From: Flavobacteriaceae bacterium
GTDB taxonomy: Bacteria > Bacteroidota > Bacteroidia > Flavobacteriales > Flavobacteriaceae
DNA length: 42,738 bases
Assembly: GCA_017852075.1 (NCBI GenBank)
Contig: JAFMLQ010000018.1
Coordinates: 1-42,738, forward strand
Reading direction: 5' to 3'
Made by a program: the position numbers and the translations under genes. Shown one piece after another: positions 34,480 through 42,738 of the stretch (position 1 is the first letter of the stretch; the number at the start of each line of letters is the position of its first letter). The notes beneath the pieces were generated by a model, which was given only the letters and a program-made list of their open reading frames with translations, ran no database searches and was not told where the DNA came from.

Positions 34480-35157
34480 ATGTCAAAAACAATAGTAGTA
34501 ACTGGAGCAAGTAGAGGTATCGGTCGTGCTTTGGTAGAACTTGCCGCCCTTGACGGACATCGTGTTTATGCACTTTCCCGCAATAGTAAAATTCTTACTG
34601 CAACACAATTCATTCATCCAGTAGAGATTGATTTATCAAATGAAAAGGCACTTTCTGCCTTTGCGTTAACCCTTCATAAAGAAGGTGTAGTAATTGACGC
34701 CTTGGTGAATAATGCAGGTACTTTTTTAAACAAACCCTTTGCTGAAACTTCTAGGGAGGAATTTGAATCCATTTATCAAGTAAATGTGTTTGGTTTGGCT
34801 TCTATCACTCGTAAACTTTTATCTCAAATTCATCCCAAGGGACATGTGGTGAATATTAGCAGTATGGGAGGAGTGGCTGGGAGTGCAAAATTTCCGGGTT
34901 TGGCAGCCTACAGTAGTAGTAAAGGAGCAGTAAATATTTTAACTGAATTGCTGGCAGAAGAGTTTAAAGAAAGTGGCCCTGCTTTCAATACACTAGCACT
35001 AGGTGCAGTCCAAACAGAAATGTTGGAAGAAGCCTTTCCTGGTTTGAAAGCGCCCTTGTCTGCTCAAGAAATGGCAGCCTATGTGTTGGAGTTTTCCTTG
35101 ACGGGACAGCGGTATTTTAACGGGAAAGTAGTACCTGTTTCTTCCTCAACACCTTAG
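34480..35157 (+). CDS. Short-chain dehydrogenase/reductase
   Basis: A 225-residue classical SDR. The nucleotide loop TGASRGIG is at 8-15, NNAG at 77-80, and the catalytic Tyr144-x-x-x-Lys148 in AAYSSSKGA, with ISS near 126-128 supplying the serine. A basic residue after the second strand (ALSRNSK) suggests NADP. The end differs from FabG and the substrate is unknown. It starts 34 bases after pdhC and is followed after five bases by the SprT-like gene, so it may be in one transcript with it. Confidence 0.92.
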   Translation: MSKTIVVTGASRGIGRALVELAALDGHRVYALSRNSKILTATQFIHPVEIDLSNEKALSAFALTLHKEGVVIDALVNNAGTFLNKPFAETSREEFESIYQVNVFGLASITRKLLSQIHPKGHVVNISSMGGVAGSAKFPGLAAYSSSKGAVNILTELLAEEFKESGPAFNTLALGAVQTEMLEEAFPGLKAPLSAQEMAAYVLEFSLTGQRYFNGKVVPVSSSTP

Positions 35158-35162
35158 GGTAA

Positions 35163-35753
35163 ATGCAGCAACTTTTATCTTTTATTCCTCCGGCTTCAAA
35201 ACCGCAAGTCATTGAGATTTTGGAAGCAATTCCTATTGAAATAAAAATTACCCAAAAGCGGCTCTCCAAGCATGGAGATTTTAGAAGACAGCTTAATGGA
35301 ACTTCTCTGATCACAATAAATTCAACTCCAAATCCTTATCGTTTTTTAATTACCCTATTACATGAGTTGGCTCATTTTAAAGTTTCGCAGCAATTTTCCT
35401 TTGGAGTGAAACCACACGGATCTGAATGGAAAACCGCCTATAGAAATCTTGTGCTTCCGTTTTTAAACCCTAAAATTTTTCCAGATTCAATATGTAGTGA
35501 ACTGGCACAACATATGAAAAATCCAAAAGCATCTACAGATCGTGATTTTAAACTAGTAATGGCATTAAGACAATACGATCCCCCTTCACTAAAAGCCCCT
35601 GTTTGTGAAATGGAGTCTGGTCAAAAATTTACTTTGGATAATGGGCGTATTTTTATCATGCTAAAAAAACGCCGAACTCGTTTTGAATGCAAGGAACTCA
35701 AAACAGGAAGAATATACCTTTTTAGTCCTCATGCTGAAGTACTCCCATTGTGA
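35163..35753 (+). CDS. SprT-like zinc metalloprotease-domain protein
   Basis: A 196-residue protein with a SprT-like motif: HELAH at 67-71 and a third ligand His85 in KPHGSEWK. This is the bacterial relative of the Spartan protease domain that repairs DNA-protein crosslinks. Bacterial members are largely uncharacterised. The C-terminal ~50 residues, with KFTLDNGRIFIMLKKRRTRFECKEL, form a small beta domain that resembles the zinc ribbon region but shows only one Cys pair candidate. It is convergent with the ABC ATPase gene, two bases apart. Confidence 0.85.
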   Translation: MQQLLSFIPPASKPQVIEILEAIPIEIKITQKRLSKHGDFRRQLNGTSLITINSTPNPYRFLITLLHELAHFKVSQQFSFGVKPHGSEWKTAYRNLVLPFLNPKIFPDSICSELAQHMKNPKASTDRDFKLVMALRQYDPPSLKAPVCEMESGQKFTLDNGRIFIMLKKRRTRFECKELKTGRIYLFSPHAEVLPL

Positions 35754-35755
35754 AT

Positions 35756-36517
35756 TTAAGTTTTCAAATACATCTCTCGGACTTTCTTGAAAAGATCAGA
35801 GGAATAAACAAAGTTAGAAACCGCTTCATTTTCCGTATTGAAAATATCTTCTTTGCTCCCTTCCCAAGCTTTTTTTCCATTGAGTAGAAAAACGATTTTT
35901 TCCCCAATCTCCATTACCGAATTCATATCGTGAGTATTAATAACTGTAGTAATATTGTATTCAGAAGTGATTTCTTGAATTAAGTTATCGATTATTATGG
36001 CTGTTTTTGGATCCAATCCGGAGTTGGGCTCATCACAAAATAAATATTTGGGATTCATTACAATTGCGCGAGCAATAGCCACACGTTTTTTCATACCGCC
36101 AGAAATTTCATCTGGATGTTTTTCATTAGCATCAACTAGATTTACTCTTTTTATCACCTCATTTGCCCGATCCCGAATTTCGTCATCTTGCTTATTGGTA
36201 AACATTTGCATAGGAAACATAATATTTTCTTCTACAGTCATAGAGTCAAATAAGGCACTGCCTTGAAATACCATGCCAATTTCCTGTCTTAGAACTGAAC
36301 GCTCGCTTGTGGTCATCTCGTCAATGGCTTTATTTTCAAAAAAAATCTTTCCGGAATCGGTTTGAAAAAGACCAAGCAAACATTTAAGAAAAACAGTTTT
36401 TCCCGATCCACTTTGACCGATGATCAAATTGGTTTTTCCTTTTTCAAAAACAGTGGAAATCCCTTTGAGTATTTGGGTTCCATCGAAAGATTTTACAATT
36501 TGGTCAACTTGAATCAT
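35756..36517 (-). CDS. ABC transporter ATP-binding protein, Mla (MlaF) type
   Basis: A 253-residue ABC ATPase. Walker A GQSGSGKT is at 34-41, the Q loop at MVFQGSALFD, the signature SGGMKKRVAIARA from 139, and Walker B YLFCDEP at 158-164 with the following SGLDPKTA. The sequence SGGMKKR and the neighbouring MlaE permease place it in the MlaF/TTG2A group, which drives phospholipid movement between membranes. It abuts the permease gene with no gap. The MCE-domain partner (MlaD) is not here. Confidence 0.92.
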   Translation of the reverse strand: MIQVDQIVKSFDGTQILKGISTVFEKGKTNLIIGQSGSGKTVFLKCLLGLFQTDSGKIFFENKAIDEMTTSERSVLRQEIGMVFQGSALFDSMTVEENIMFPMQMFTNKQDDEIRDRANEVIKRVNLVDANEKHPDEISGGMKKRVAIARAIVMNPKYLFCDEPNSGLDPKTAIIIDNLIQEITSEYNITTVINTHDMNSVMEIGEKIVFLLNGKKAWEGSKEDIFNTENEAVSNFVYSSDLFKKVREMYLKT

Positions 36518-37255
36518 CTAGGTAAGTAATAGCTGAGTGATCAGATAATTTATTAAAATAATGACGACACTGGTCCAAACAAAAGAAACGGTGCTGGCTT
36601 TTCCAACCTCTAGTGCCCCTCCTGTCATAAAATATCCGTGAAATGAAGGGACTGTAGCTAGGATAAAAGAGAAAAAAGCAGTTTTGATAAAGGCATATGT
36701 AATATGAAAGGGAATGAAATCCAATTGAATCCCTTCTACAAATTCAGTGCTGGATGAAAAACCACCATACACACAGGCTATATAACCTCCAAAAATTCCT
36801 AGAAACATTGAAAGACAAATCACTAAAGGGTAAAGCGAAAGAGCAACAATTTTCGGAAAAATAAGATAATTATAGGTATTGATTCCCATCACTTCCAACG
36901 CATCGATCTGTTCTGTAACACGCATAGTACCAATACTCGATGTAATATACGAGCCAACTTTTCCTGCCATAATGACTGAAATAAAAGTGGGTGCAAATTC
37001 TAGAATGATGGACTGGCGTGTCGCAAAACCAATTAGATTTTTTGGGAGTAAAGGGTTTTCTAAATTTAATGCCGTCTGAATAGAAACTACCCCTCCTACA
37101 AAAAAGGAGATGAAAGACACAATCCCTAATGAACCAATGACAAGGGAATCAATATCCTTTAAAATCAATTGTTTCAAAATTCTCCACTTCGTAAACTTCC
37201 CAAATACACTTTGGAGCATTAAGAAGTATTTTCCAATATTTAAAAGGATTTTCAT
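36518..37255 (-). CDS. ABC transporter permease, MlaE family
   Basis: A 245-residue permease with five or six transmembrane segments. The conserved MlaE core is present: GVVSIQTALNL (about 54-64), PTFISVIMAGKVGSYITSSIGTMRVTEQIDALEVMGI (about 89-125), and FSSSTEFVEGI. Together with the ATPase it should form a Mla-type lipid transporter. The -7 promoter box lies seven bases before the ATG. The ketoacyl synthase gene lies 70 bases upstream on the same strand. Confidence 0.93.
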   Translation of the reverse strand: MKILLNIGKYFLMLQSVFGKFTKWRILKQLILKDIDSLVIGSLGIVSFISFFVGGVVSIQTALNLENPLLPKNLIGFATRQSIILEFAPTFISVIMAGKVGSYITSSIGTMRVTEQIDALEVMGINTYNYLIFPKIVALSLYPLVICLSMFLGIFGGYIACVYGGFSSSTEFVEGIQLDFIPFHITYAFIKTAFFSFILATVPSFHGYFMTGGALEVGKASTVSFVWTSVVIILINYLITQLLLT

Positions 37256-37262
37256 ACCCTTT

Positions 37263-37270
37263 CAAAGGTA
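37263..37270 (-). promoter_or_regulatory. Candidate -7 box for the MlaE-MlaF unit
   Basis: The minus strand reads TACCTTTG, an exact TAnnTTTG match, only seven bases from the mlaE ATG. If used, the message would be almost leaderless. No clear -33 element. Confidence 0.4.
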
Positions 37271-37325
37271 GCAATTTTAAGTAAAATTCATTTGGTTTTT
37301 AAAGTTAGAATTTGAGACCGTAGGG

Positions 37326-38381
37326 TTAAATTCTATAGGTAATAGCATTGATATTCATTCCCGCTCCCACAGAAGCAAAAATAATTAAATCCCCTTTTTT
37401 CAATTCATGACCGCCGTAATTTTCTTTACGAACTAAATCAAAAAGAGTAGGTACTGTTGCCACTGAACTATTTCCAAACTCCTGAATATTCATGGGTAAT
37501 ACATCATCAGGCATGGACATTTTGTACAGACGATAAAACCTTTTTACAATGGCTTCATCCATTTTTAAGTTGGCTTGATGAATGAATATTTTTTTGACGT
37601 CATCTATGGGTTCTCCGGAAGCTTCTAGACAGGACTGTATGGCGAGAGGTACTTTGCTTAAAGCAAATTCATAGACTTTCCTTCCAAACATTTTTATGTA
37701 TTGCGTTCCTGCTCCCTTGTCGTTTGCAGGCCCGTAAAAAATGAACTCGGCTTCTCCTTCAGAGGTATAGCTTACTGTCTTGTGTGATAAAATTCCCCCT
37801 TCATCCGAGGTTTCTTCAATCATAGTGGCTCCTGCGCCATCCGCATAAATCATGGAATCCCGATCACTGTGATCCAATACTCTGGACAGTGTATCTGCAC
37901 CAATTACTAAACATTTTTTCGCCATTCCAGCTTTGATGAATGCCTGTGCTTGTATGACGCCTTCTACCCATCCTGGACATCCAAATAAAATGTCGTATGC
38001 AACACAATTTGGATTTTTAATTTTTAGTCCAGCCTTTACCTTAGAGGCTAGACTGGGGAGTGTATTTACCTGGTTCGAGTTAAGAGAAATATCTCCAACA
38101 TTATGTGCTACGATTATATAATCAATGCTTTCAGGGTCACACTTGGCATCATTGATAGCCACTTGGGATGCTTCCACAGCGATATCTGCCACGGTTTGGT
38201 CGTCTTTGATATATCTGCGTTGTTCGATTCCAGTTATGGCCTTAAACTTTTCAATAATATCAACGTTAGAACTTTCTATTTGAGTTCCACTTGTGTCGAA
38301 AAAAGAATGATCCAAAAAAGCAGAATTGGGGGCTGTTTTTTGGGGAATACTAATGCCGCTACCTGTGATTTTTATATTCAT
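37326..38381 (-). CDS. 3-oxoacyl-ACP synthase III family protein (FabH-like)
   Basis: A 351-residue thiolase-fold condensing enzyme. The catalytic triad is intact: Cys135 in FGCPGW, His268 in IHQANLK, and Asn304 in FGNSSVA. An N-terminal KAS III domain covers about 1-180. The VAYDILFGCPG region and the insert near 27-46 differ from housekeeping FabH, so it may use an unusual acyl primer. No other fatty-acid genes are near. It lies between gcvP and the Mla genes on the minus strand, which could hint at lipid-related work, but that is inference. Confidence 0.9.
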   Translation of the reverse strand: MNIKITGSGISIPQKTAPNSAFLDHSFFDTSGTQIESSNVDIIEKFKAITGIEQRRYIKDDQTVADIAVEASQVAINDAKCDPESIDYIIVAHNVGDISLNSNQVNTLPSLASKVKAGLKIKNPNCVAYDILFGCPGWVEGVIQAQAFIKAGMAKKCLVIGADTLSRVLDHSDRDSMIYADGAGATMIEETSDEGGILSHKTVSYTSEGEAEFIFYGPANDKGAGTQYIKMFGRKVYEFALSKVPLAIQSCLEASGEPIDDVKKIFIHQANLKMDEAIVKRFYRLYKMSMPDDVLPMNIQEFGNSSVATVPTLFDLVRKENYGGHELKKGDLIIFASVGAGMNINAITYRI

Positions 38382-38505
38382 ATCTTGGGCATAAATGTAC
38401 TCTAATAATGAGTTTCTTTTCAGGAGTGTCAGAAAATTGCTACGAAGCCTAATCTAAAAATTTAGGTAATTATGATTCACAAGAATATTTACAAATATAT
38501 GTAAA

Positions 38506-41352
38506 TCAATTAGTTATATATGATTCGATGGGATTACAGCTGCATACAAGATTACGATCTCCATAGGCTTCATCGACCCGTCTTACCGTAGGCCAAAATT
38601 TATTTTCAGCAACAAATTCTAGTGGGAAAGCGGCTTTTTGACGAGAATAAGGAAAATCCCATTGATCTTGGGTTATCATTTCTAGTGTATGAGGTGCGTT
38701 CTTGAGCAGGGCATGGTCATTTTCATTTTCCGAGGCAATTTCCATTCTAATCGAGATCATAGCATCGCAAAACCGATCCATTTCTGCCATATTTTCACTT
38801 TCGGTAGGCTCTATCATCATGGTTCCTCCTACAGGGAAAGAAACTGTAGGTGCATGAAATCCATAATCCATTAAGCGTTTTGCGATATCAACAACTTCTA
38901 TCCCGTATTCTTTAAACGGTCTGCAGTCAATAATTAGTTCGTGAGCGGAACGCCCTTTTTCACCAGTGTATAAAATAGCATATGCACCTTCTAGACGTTT
39001 TTTAATATAATTGGCATTGAGGATAGCGATTTCTGTAGCTTTTTGAAGTCCAGTACTGCCTAACATTTTGATATAACCATAGGAAATAAGACATGCCAGA
39101 GCAGATCCAAAAGGAGCTCCAGAAATAGAAGTAATGGCTTTTTCTCCTCCAGTTTCTATGACTGGATTTCCAGGCAGGAAGGGCGCAAGATGAGCAGCCA
39201 CGCAAATGGGTCCTACACCAGGTCCACCACCTCCATGGGGTATTGCAAAGGTTTTATGTAAGTTTAAATGACACACATCTGCTCCAATAGCTGCGGGACT
39301 GGTCAGTCCTACCTGCGCATTCATATTGGCACCATCCATGTACACTTGTCCTCCACAGTCGTGAATCAATTGAGTGATTTCCTTTATTTTGGCTTCAAAT
39401 ACACCATGAGTACTTGGATAGGTAATCATCAATGCGGCTAGATTATCCTTGTGAAACATTGCTTTTTCATAGATATCATCCCAGTCAATATTTCCCATAG
39501 AGTCTGTTCCCGTCACCACTACTTTCATTCCAGCCATCACTGCTGAAGCAGGATTGGTTCCATGAGCTGAAGCAGGAATCAGACAGATATTGCGGTGGGT
39601 ATCTTCGTTGTTTTCGTGATAGGCACGGATAACCATCAGACCCGCATATTCTCCTTGAGCGCCTGAGTTGGGCTGAAGAGAGGAAGCGGCAAATCCAGTA
39701 ACTTCATTGAGTTGTTCGGTAAGACGAGCTAACATTTTTTGATATCCCACTGCTTGGTCTATGGGAACAAATGGGTGAAGACTTCCCCAGTTGGGATCAC
39801 TTAAGGGCAACATCTCTGCTGCTGCGTTGAGCTTCATCGTACAAGAACCCAACGAAATCATCGAGTGGTTTAATGCTAAATCTTTACGTTCTAAAGATTT
39901 GATATATCGCATCAACGCTGTTTCTGAATGAAATGAGTTAAAAATAGGATGTGTTAAAAAAGCACTTTTACGCAGGTGATCTAAAGGTAATTTGTGTTTT
40001 ACATCTTCAATTTTTAAGGAAGCTTCTTGTTTTTCTAGTGAGGCTTTAAAAACGGTTATGATATTATCGATTTCTTCTTTAGAAGTGGTTTCATTTAAAG
40101 CGATACAGATGGTTTCCTCGTCTGGATAATAGAAATTAATTTGCTTTGATTCTGCAAGGGGTTTGATTAAGGCAACATTTCCTGTAATTTGAAGAGTGTC
40201 AAAAAAGTATTGGTTTTTTTGGGAGAAGCCTAGGGCTTCAAGGTTTTGGCTCAGTTTTACTGCTTTTTGATGAATATCTTCAGCAATAAATCGAAGTCCT
40301 TTAGGACCATGATACACAGCATACATTCCTGCCATAACAGCCAGGAGTACTTGTGCAGTACAGATATTGGAGGTAGCACGGTCTCTTTTGATGTGCTGTT
40401 CTCGGGTTTGCAACGCCATGCGAAGAGCTGGGTTTTCATTCAAGTCACGGGTTTGACCGATGATGCGTCCAGGGATGTTTCTTTTGTAATTCTCACGGGT
40501 TGCAAAAAATGCAGCGTGTGGTCCCCCGTACCCTAGTGGAATTCCAAAGCGCTGGGTGGTACCCACAACTACATCTGCGCCAAATTTTCCTGGACTTTCT
40601 AAAACAACCAAGCTCATGATATCTGCGGCGACAACCGAACAAATACCCTGATCTTGTGTTTTTTCAATCCATGATTTTAAGTTGGGAATAGATCCTTTTT
40701 TTCCAGGATACTGAAATAGGGCTGCGAAAAATGTGGTGTCGTAATCGAAATGATCTGGATTGCCGATCACAATCTCAATTCCCAAAGGAGTAGCACGAGT
40801 GTAAAGCAGGGAAAGGGTCTGGGGTAATACGTTTTCATCAACAAAAAAGCGATATGCTTGATTGCGTTTTTGATCTTTGGTTCTCGCTCCAAATAGCATT
40901 GTCATAGCTTCCGCTGCTGCGGTACTTTCATCTAAAAGGGAGGCATTTGCCAATTCCATTCCTGTGAGGTCACACACCATTGTTTGAAAATTAAACAAGG
41001 CCTCTAACCTACCTTGCGCAATTTCTGCTTGGTAGGGAGTGTAAGCCGTGTACCAACCTGGGTTTTCTAAAATATTTCTTTGAATCACCGCAGGGGTAAT
41101 GGCTGGGTGGTAACCTAGTCCTATGTAAGTGTCAAAAATATTATTTTCTTTTCCTAGCGCATTGATATGTTTTGAGAATTCATATTCACTTATCCCTTCA
41201 GGCAAATCCAACGGGTTTTGCAGCCTAATGGAAGTGGGAATGGTTTCATCTAGGAGTTGGGTAAGTGAAGCTACATCAATTTTTTGTAGCATCTTTTTAA
41301 TTTCTTCTTCATTTGGACCTAAATGTCTATTCAAAAACATATCCGTTCTCAT
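38506..41352 (-). CDS. gcvP: Glycine dehydrogenase (decarboxylating), P-protein
   Basis: A 948-residue fused P-protein of the glycine cleavage system, which decarboxylates glycine and loads the aminomethyl group on lipoylated GcvH. Starting MRTDMFLNRHLGP, an N-terminal half and a C-terminal half with the PLP lysine Lys700 in HLNLHKTFAIPHGGGGPG are both complete. The ATG at 41352 is preferred over an in-frame TTG at 41361. GcvH and GcvT are not in the window. A short AT hairpin (38487-38506) follows the stop, without a T tract. It is divergent from the UbiA-like gene. Confidence 0.96.
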   Translation of the reverse strand: MRTDMFLNRHLGPNEEEIKKMLQKIDVASLTQLLDETIPTSIRLQNPLDLPEGISEYEFSKHINALGKENNIFDTYIGLGYHPAITPAVIQRNILENPGWYTAYTPYQAEIAQGRLEALFNFQTMVCDLTGMELANASLLDESTAAAEAMTMLFGARTKDQKRNQAYRFFVDENVLPQTLSLLYTRATPLGIEIVIGNPDHFDYDTTFFAALFQYPGKKGSIPNLKSWIEKTQDQGICSVVAADIMSLVVLESPGKFGADVVVGTTQRFGIPLGYGGPHAAFFATRENYKRNIPGRIIGQTRDLNENPALRMALQTREQHIKRDRATSNICTAQVLLAVMAGMYAVYHGPKGLRFIAEDIHQKAVKLSQNLEALGFSQKNQYFFDTLQITGNVALIKPLAESKQINFYYPDEETICIALNETTSKEEIDNIITVFKASLEKQEASLKIEDVKHKLPLDHLRKSAFLTHPIFNSFHSETALMRYIKSLERKDLALNHSMISLGSCTMKLNAAAEMLPLSDPNWGSLHPFVPIDQAVGYQKMLARLTEQLNEVTGFAASSLQPNSGAQGEYAGLMVIRAYHENNEDTHRNICLIPASAHGTNPASAVMAGMKVVVTGTDSMGNIDWDDIYEKAMFHKDNLAALMITYPSTHGVFEAKIKEITQLIHDCGGQVYMDGANMNAQVGLTSPAAIGADVCHLNLHKTFAIPHGGGGPGVGPICVAAHLAPFLPGNPVIETGGEKAITSISGAPFGSALACLISYGYIKMLGSTGLQKATEIAILNANYIKKRLEGAYAILYTGEKGRSAHELIIDCRPFKEYGIEVVDIAKRLMDYGFHAPTVSFPVGGTMMIEPTESENMAEMDRFCDAMISIRMEIASENENDHALLKNAPHTLEMITQDQWDFPYSRQKAAFPLEFVAENKFWPTVRRVDEAYGDRNLVCSCNPIESYITN

Positions 41353-41473
41353 GCGTAACAATTTGATTGTGTAAAATTAAACTTTCCATTGGAATTTTTT
41401 CATTCTCAATTTGGGTTTTGAAATTTTTTTATAAAAAAAGGAATCTCTATCCTGAAACTTTCGATATTTACAT

Positions 41474-42286
41474 GTGGGAAATCACTTAAAAAATATTTTT
41501 GATTTTTATATTAAATCCAGCATTCACGTAGCTTTATCTGTTACTTCACTTGCTTTTATTTCGATGAAAGTTACAACAGAAAAGTTCTCTTATCTATTGT
41601 TAATATTTATTTTTAGTAGTGCTTTTTTCGCATATAATTTTGTCAAATTTCAATCTGTTTTTAGAACAACAAACAGAACAAATTTCCCTCATCTTATTTT
41701 TTGGTTAACCTTTGAATGTGGACTTTTGAGTATCTATCTTTTTTTCAGACTGACTTTGCTTGGGCAACTCTTCGTTTTGTTTGGAGGTGTGTTAGTGCTT
41801 TTATACAGTGTACCGTTCGCAAAGAATAAAGAAAACTTAAGAAATGCTAAAGGCTGGAAAATTTATTTGGTGGTTCTGACCTGGGTTTTTCTAACGGTGG
41901 GTTTACCTTTAGCGATGACTCCTAATTTTAATGTCTATTTGTTTTTGCAGCTATCGTTGATTCAGGGAGTTTATATTTTTGTAGCCATTATGCCTTTTGA
42001 AATAAGGGATTTAGCTATTGATCCGTCAAGCCTGAGCACCCTTCCTCAACGTTTGGGAATTTATAGAGTAAAAGTACTCGGTTGGGTTTTGTTGAGTGTG
42101 GCACTGCTTTTCACCTTTTATTTTTTTGGATTAACTGCACCCTTTACTTATAGCACTATTTTCAGTTTTGGATTACTCGCTTATTTTTTAGCTCGCTCTA
42201 GTACCAATCAAACGACTTATTTTAGCAGTTTTTGGGTGGAATCTATACCGATTTTTTGGGCTGTAGGTTTGTATTTTATTAATTAA
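41474..42286 (+). CDS. UbiA-like polytopic membrane protein with degenerate active site
   Basis: A 270-residue membrane protein with about eight or nine hydrophobic segments. It resembles the UbiA prenyltransferase superfamily: LLYSVPFAKNKENLRNAKGWK (about 109-129), and a second motif PFEIRDLAIDP with Asp179 and Asp183. The first aspartate-rich motif, expected near residue 54-60, reads YNFVKFQ with no Asp, so prenyl transfer activity is doubtful. The reading frame opens with GTG at 41474; no in-frame ATG lies before residue 31 (MKVTTEK). Substrate and role are unknown. The rhodanese gene follows after 30 bases. Confidence 0.7.
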   Translation: MGNHLKNIFDFYIKSSIHVALSVTSLAFISMKVTTEKFSYLLLIFIFSSAFFAYNFVKFQSVFRTTNRTNFPHLIFWLTFECGLLSIYLFFRLTLLGQLFVLFGGVLVLLYSVPFAKNKENLRNAKGWKIYLVVLTWVFLTVGLPLAMTPNFNVYLFLQLSLIQGVYIFVAIMPFEIRDLAIDPSSLSTLPQRLGIYRVKVLGWVLLSVALLFTFYFFGLTAPFTYSTIFSFGLLAYFLARSSTNQTTYFSSFWVESIPIFWAVGLYFIN

Positions 42287-42316
42287 CTTTAGAAGATCTA
42301 TTTTAAAAATGATGAA

Positions 42317-42661
42317 ATGAAACAGTATTTAGTATTCTTTTTGATCTTGGTTTCTTGTACACAGCAAAAACCTCAAATTCAACAAGTAGGAAAAAAAATA
42401 TTTCAAGAATTAATAAAACAAGAGGTTCAGTTGGTTGATGTTCGTACCCCAGGAGAATACCAGGGAGGATCTATAGGCAACGCACAAAACATAGATTTTA
42501 ATTCAACTGACTTTAAGGCACAAGTCTCCAAGTTAGACCGTAACAAACCCGTATTGGTATTTTGTGCAGTTGGAGGCCGAAGTGCTCGGGCTTCGAAAGT
42601 ATTGGAATCTCTAGGATTTAAAGAAATCTATGACCTTAAAGGGGGTTACAGTGCATGGTAA
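42317..42661 (+). CDS. Rhodanese-domain lipoprotein
   Basis: A 114-residue protein with a lipobox at LVSC (Cys14), so it is a lipoprotein, and a single rhodanese domain. DVRTPGEY at 41-48 and the active-site loop FCAVGGRSA with Cys83 are intact, ending in LKGGYSAW. It may carry a persulfide in the periplasm. The gene is complete and lies 30 bases after the UbiA-like gene. Confidence 0.92.
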   Translation: MKQYLVFFLILVSCTQQKPQIQQVGKKIFQELIKQEVQLVDVRTPGEYQGGSIGNAQNIDFNSTDFKAQVSKLDRNKPVLVFCAVGGRSARASKVLESLGFKEIYDLKGGYSAW

Positions 42662-42664
42662 ACC

Positions 42665-42738
42665 TTACTTGTAAATCCTTTTTTTTAGTCTTTCAATTTC
42701 ATTTTGTTGATCTATCACTGCATTGACCAAAACGGGAA
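42665..42738 (-). CDS. C-terminal end of a coiled-coil protein, cut by window
   Basis: On the minus strand the last 24 codons end at TAA 42665-42667 and read PVLVNAVIDQQNEIERLKKR then IYK. This is typical of the C terminus of Bacteroidota tail-fiber/endosialidase-chaperone (peptidase S74) proteins, which end in a short coiled coil. Too little is present to be sure; other coiled-coil proteins are possible. Confidence 0.45.
   Translation of the reverse strand, partial: PVLVNAVIDQQNEIERLKKRIYK

Noticed and set aside
38405-38506. AT-rich hairpins between gcvP and the KAS III gene as a terminator
   Set aside because: Stems of 5-7 A-T rich pairs without a T tract are too weak to call.
1-42738. 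CRISPR array, insertion sequence, phage or toxin-antitoxin pair
   Set aside because: I scanned for repeats with regular spacing, transposase or integrase motifs and small paired genes and saw none.

Overview
This window looks like a chromosomal segment of a member of the Bacteroidota, most likely class Flavobacteriia. The evidence is: AT-rich DNA; a gldJ homologue and a porV homologue (gliding and type IX secretion); Bacteroidota-typical families (DUF1573, DUF6702, DUF4212 with a solute:sodium symporter, ribosomal protein THX); almost no Shine-Dalgarno sequences; and many upstream matches to the Bacteroidota -7 promoter element TAnnTTTG. Nearly all of it is dense core-genome content. I saw no CRISPR array, insertion sequence, prophage, defence system or secondary-metabolite cluster.

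Layout. 1-1665 (minus): a PLP aminotransferase cut by the window edge, then a secreted DUF1573 protein. 1783-4413 (plus): valS. 4410-8913 (minus): rsfS, ftsH, a LUD-domain protein, cdsA and psd, which join ribosome silencing, membrane proteolysis and phosphatidylethanolamine synthesis. 8972-14939: birA, pyrE, a NUDIX hydrolase, coaD, ddl, a PASTA protein, rluD and yaaA, in short divergent or convergent pairs. 14936-16243 (minus): the 33-residue ribosomal protein THX, a zinc D,D/L,D-carboxypeptidase and a GNAT acetyltransferase. 16326-20336 (plus): three exported or envelope proteins (carboxypeptidase-regulatory-like, DUF6702, M1 metallopeptidase), a 32-nt palindrome and a TatA-like protein. 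20333-21837 (minus): O-methyltransferase, flavin reductase and a small membrane protein. 21910-22514 (plus): a DUF2147 protein and tRNA-Val(GAC). 22515-23177 is the only long stretch without a convincing gene. 23178-27067 (plus): an acetate uptake and activation unit (DUF4212, symporter, acetyl-CoA synthetase). 27071-30347 (minus): a small lipoprotein, murF, a strong terminator and gldJ. 30529-35753 (plus): porV, pdhA, pdhC, an SDR oxidoreductase and a SprT-like protein. 35756-41352 (minus): Mla-type ABC ATPase and permease, a ketoacyl-ACP synthase III-like enzyme and gcvP. 41474-42661 (plus): a degenerate UbiA-like membrane protein and a rhodanese lipoprotein. The last 74 bases hold the C-terminal codons of a minus-strand gene.

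How they fit together. Envelope functions dominate: ddl and murF make peptidoglycan precursors, the zinc peptidase trims peptidoglycan, cdsA and psd make phospholipid, the Mla pair moves lipid, and GldJ and PorV serve gliding and secretion. Central carbon metabolism is represented by Acs, PDH E1-alpha and E2 (E1-beta is not here) and glycine decarboxylase. The points I would look at again are the absence of porU between gldJ and porV, a terminator that ends three bases before the murF start codon, promoter boxes almost touching start codons, the gene-poor stretch after the tRNA, and several conserved-looking genes of unknown role. I found no strong evidence for a novel multigene system.
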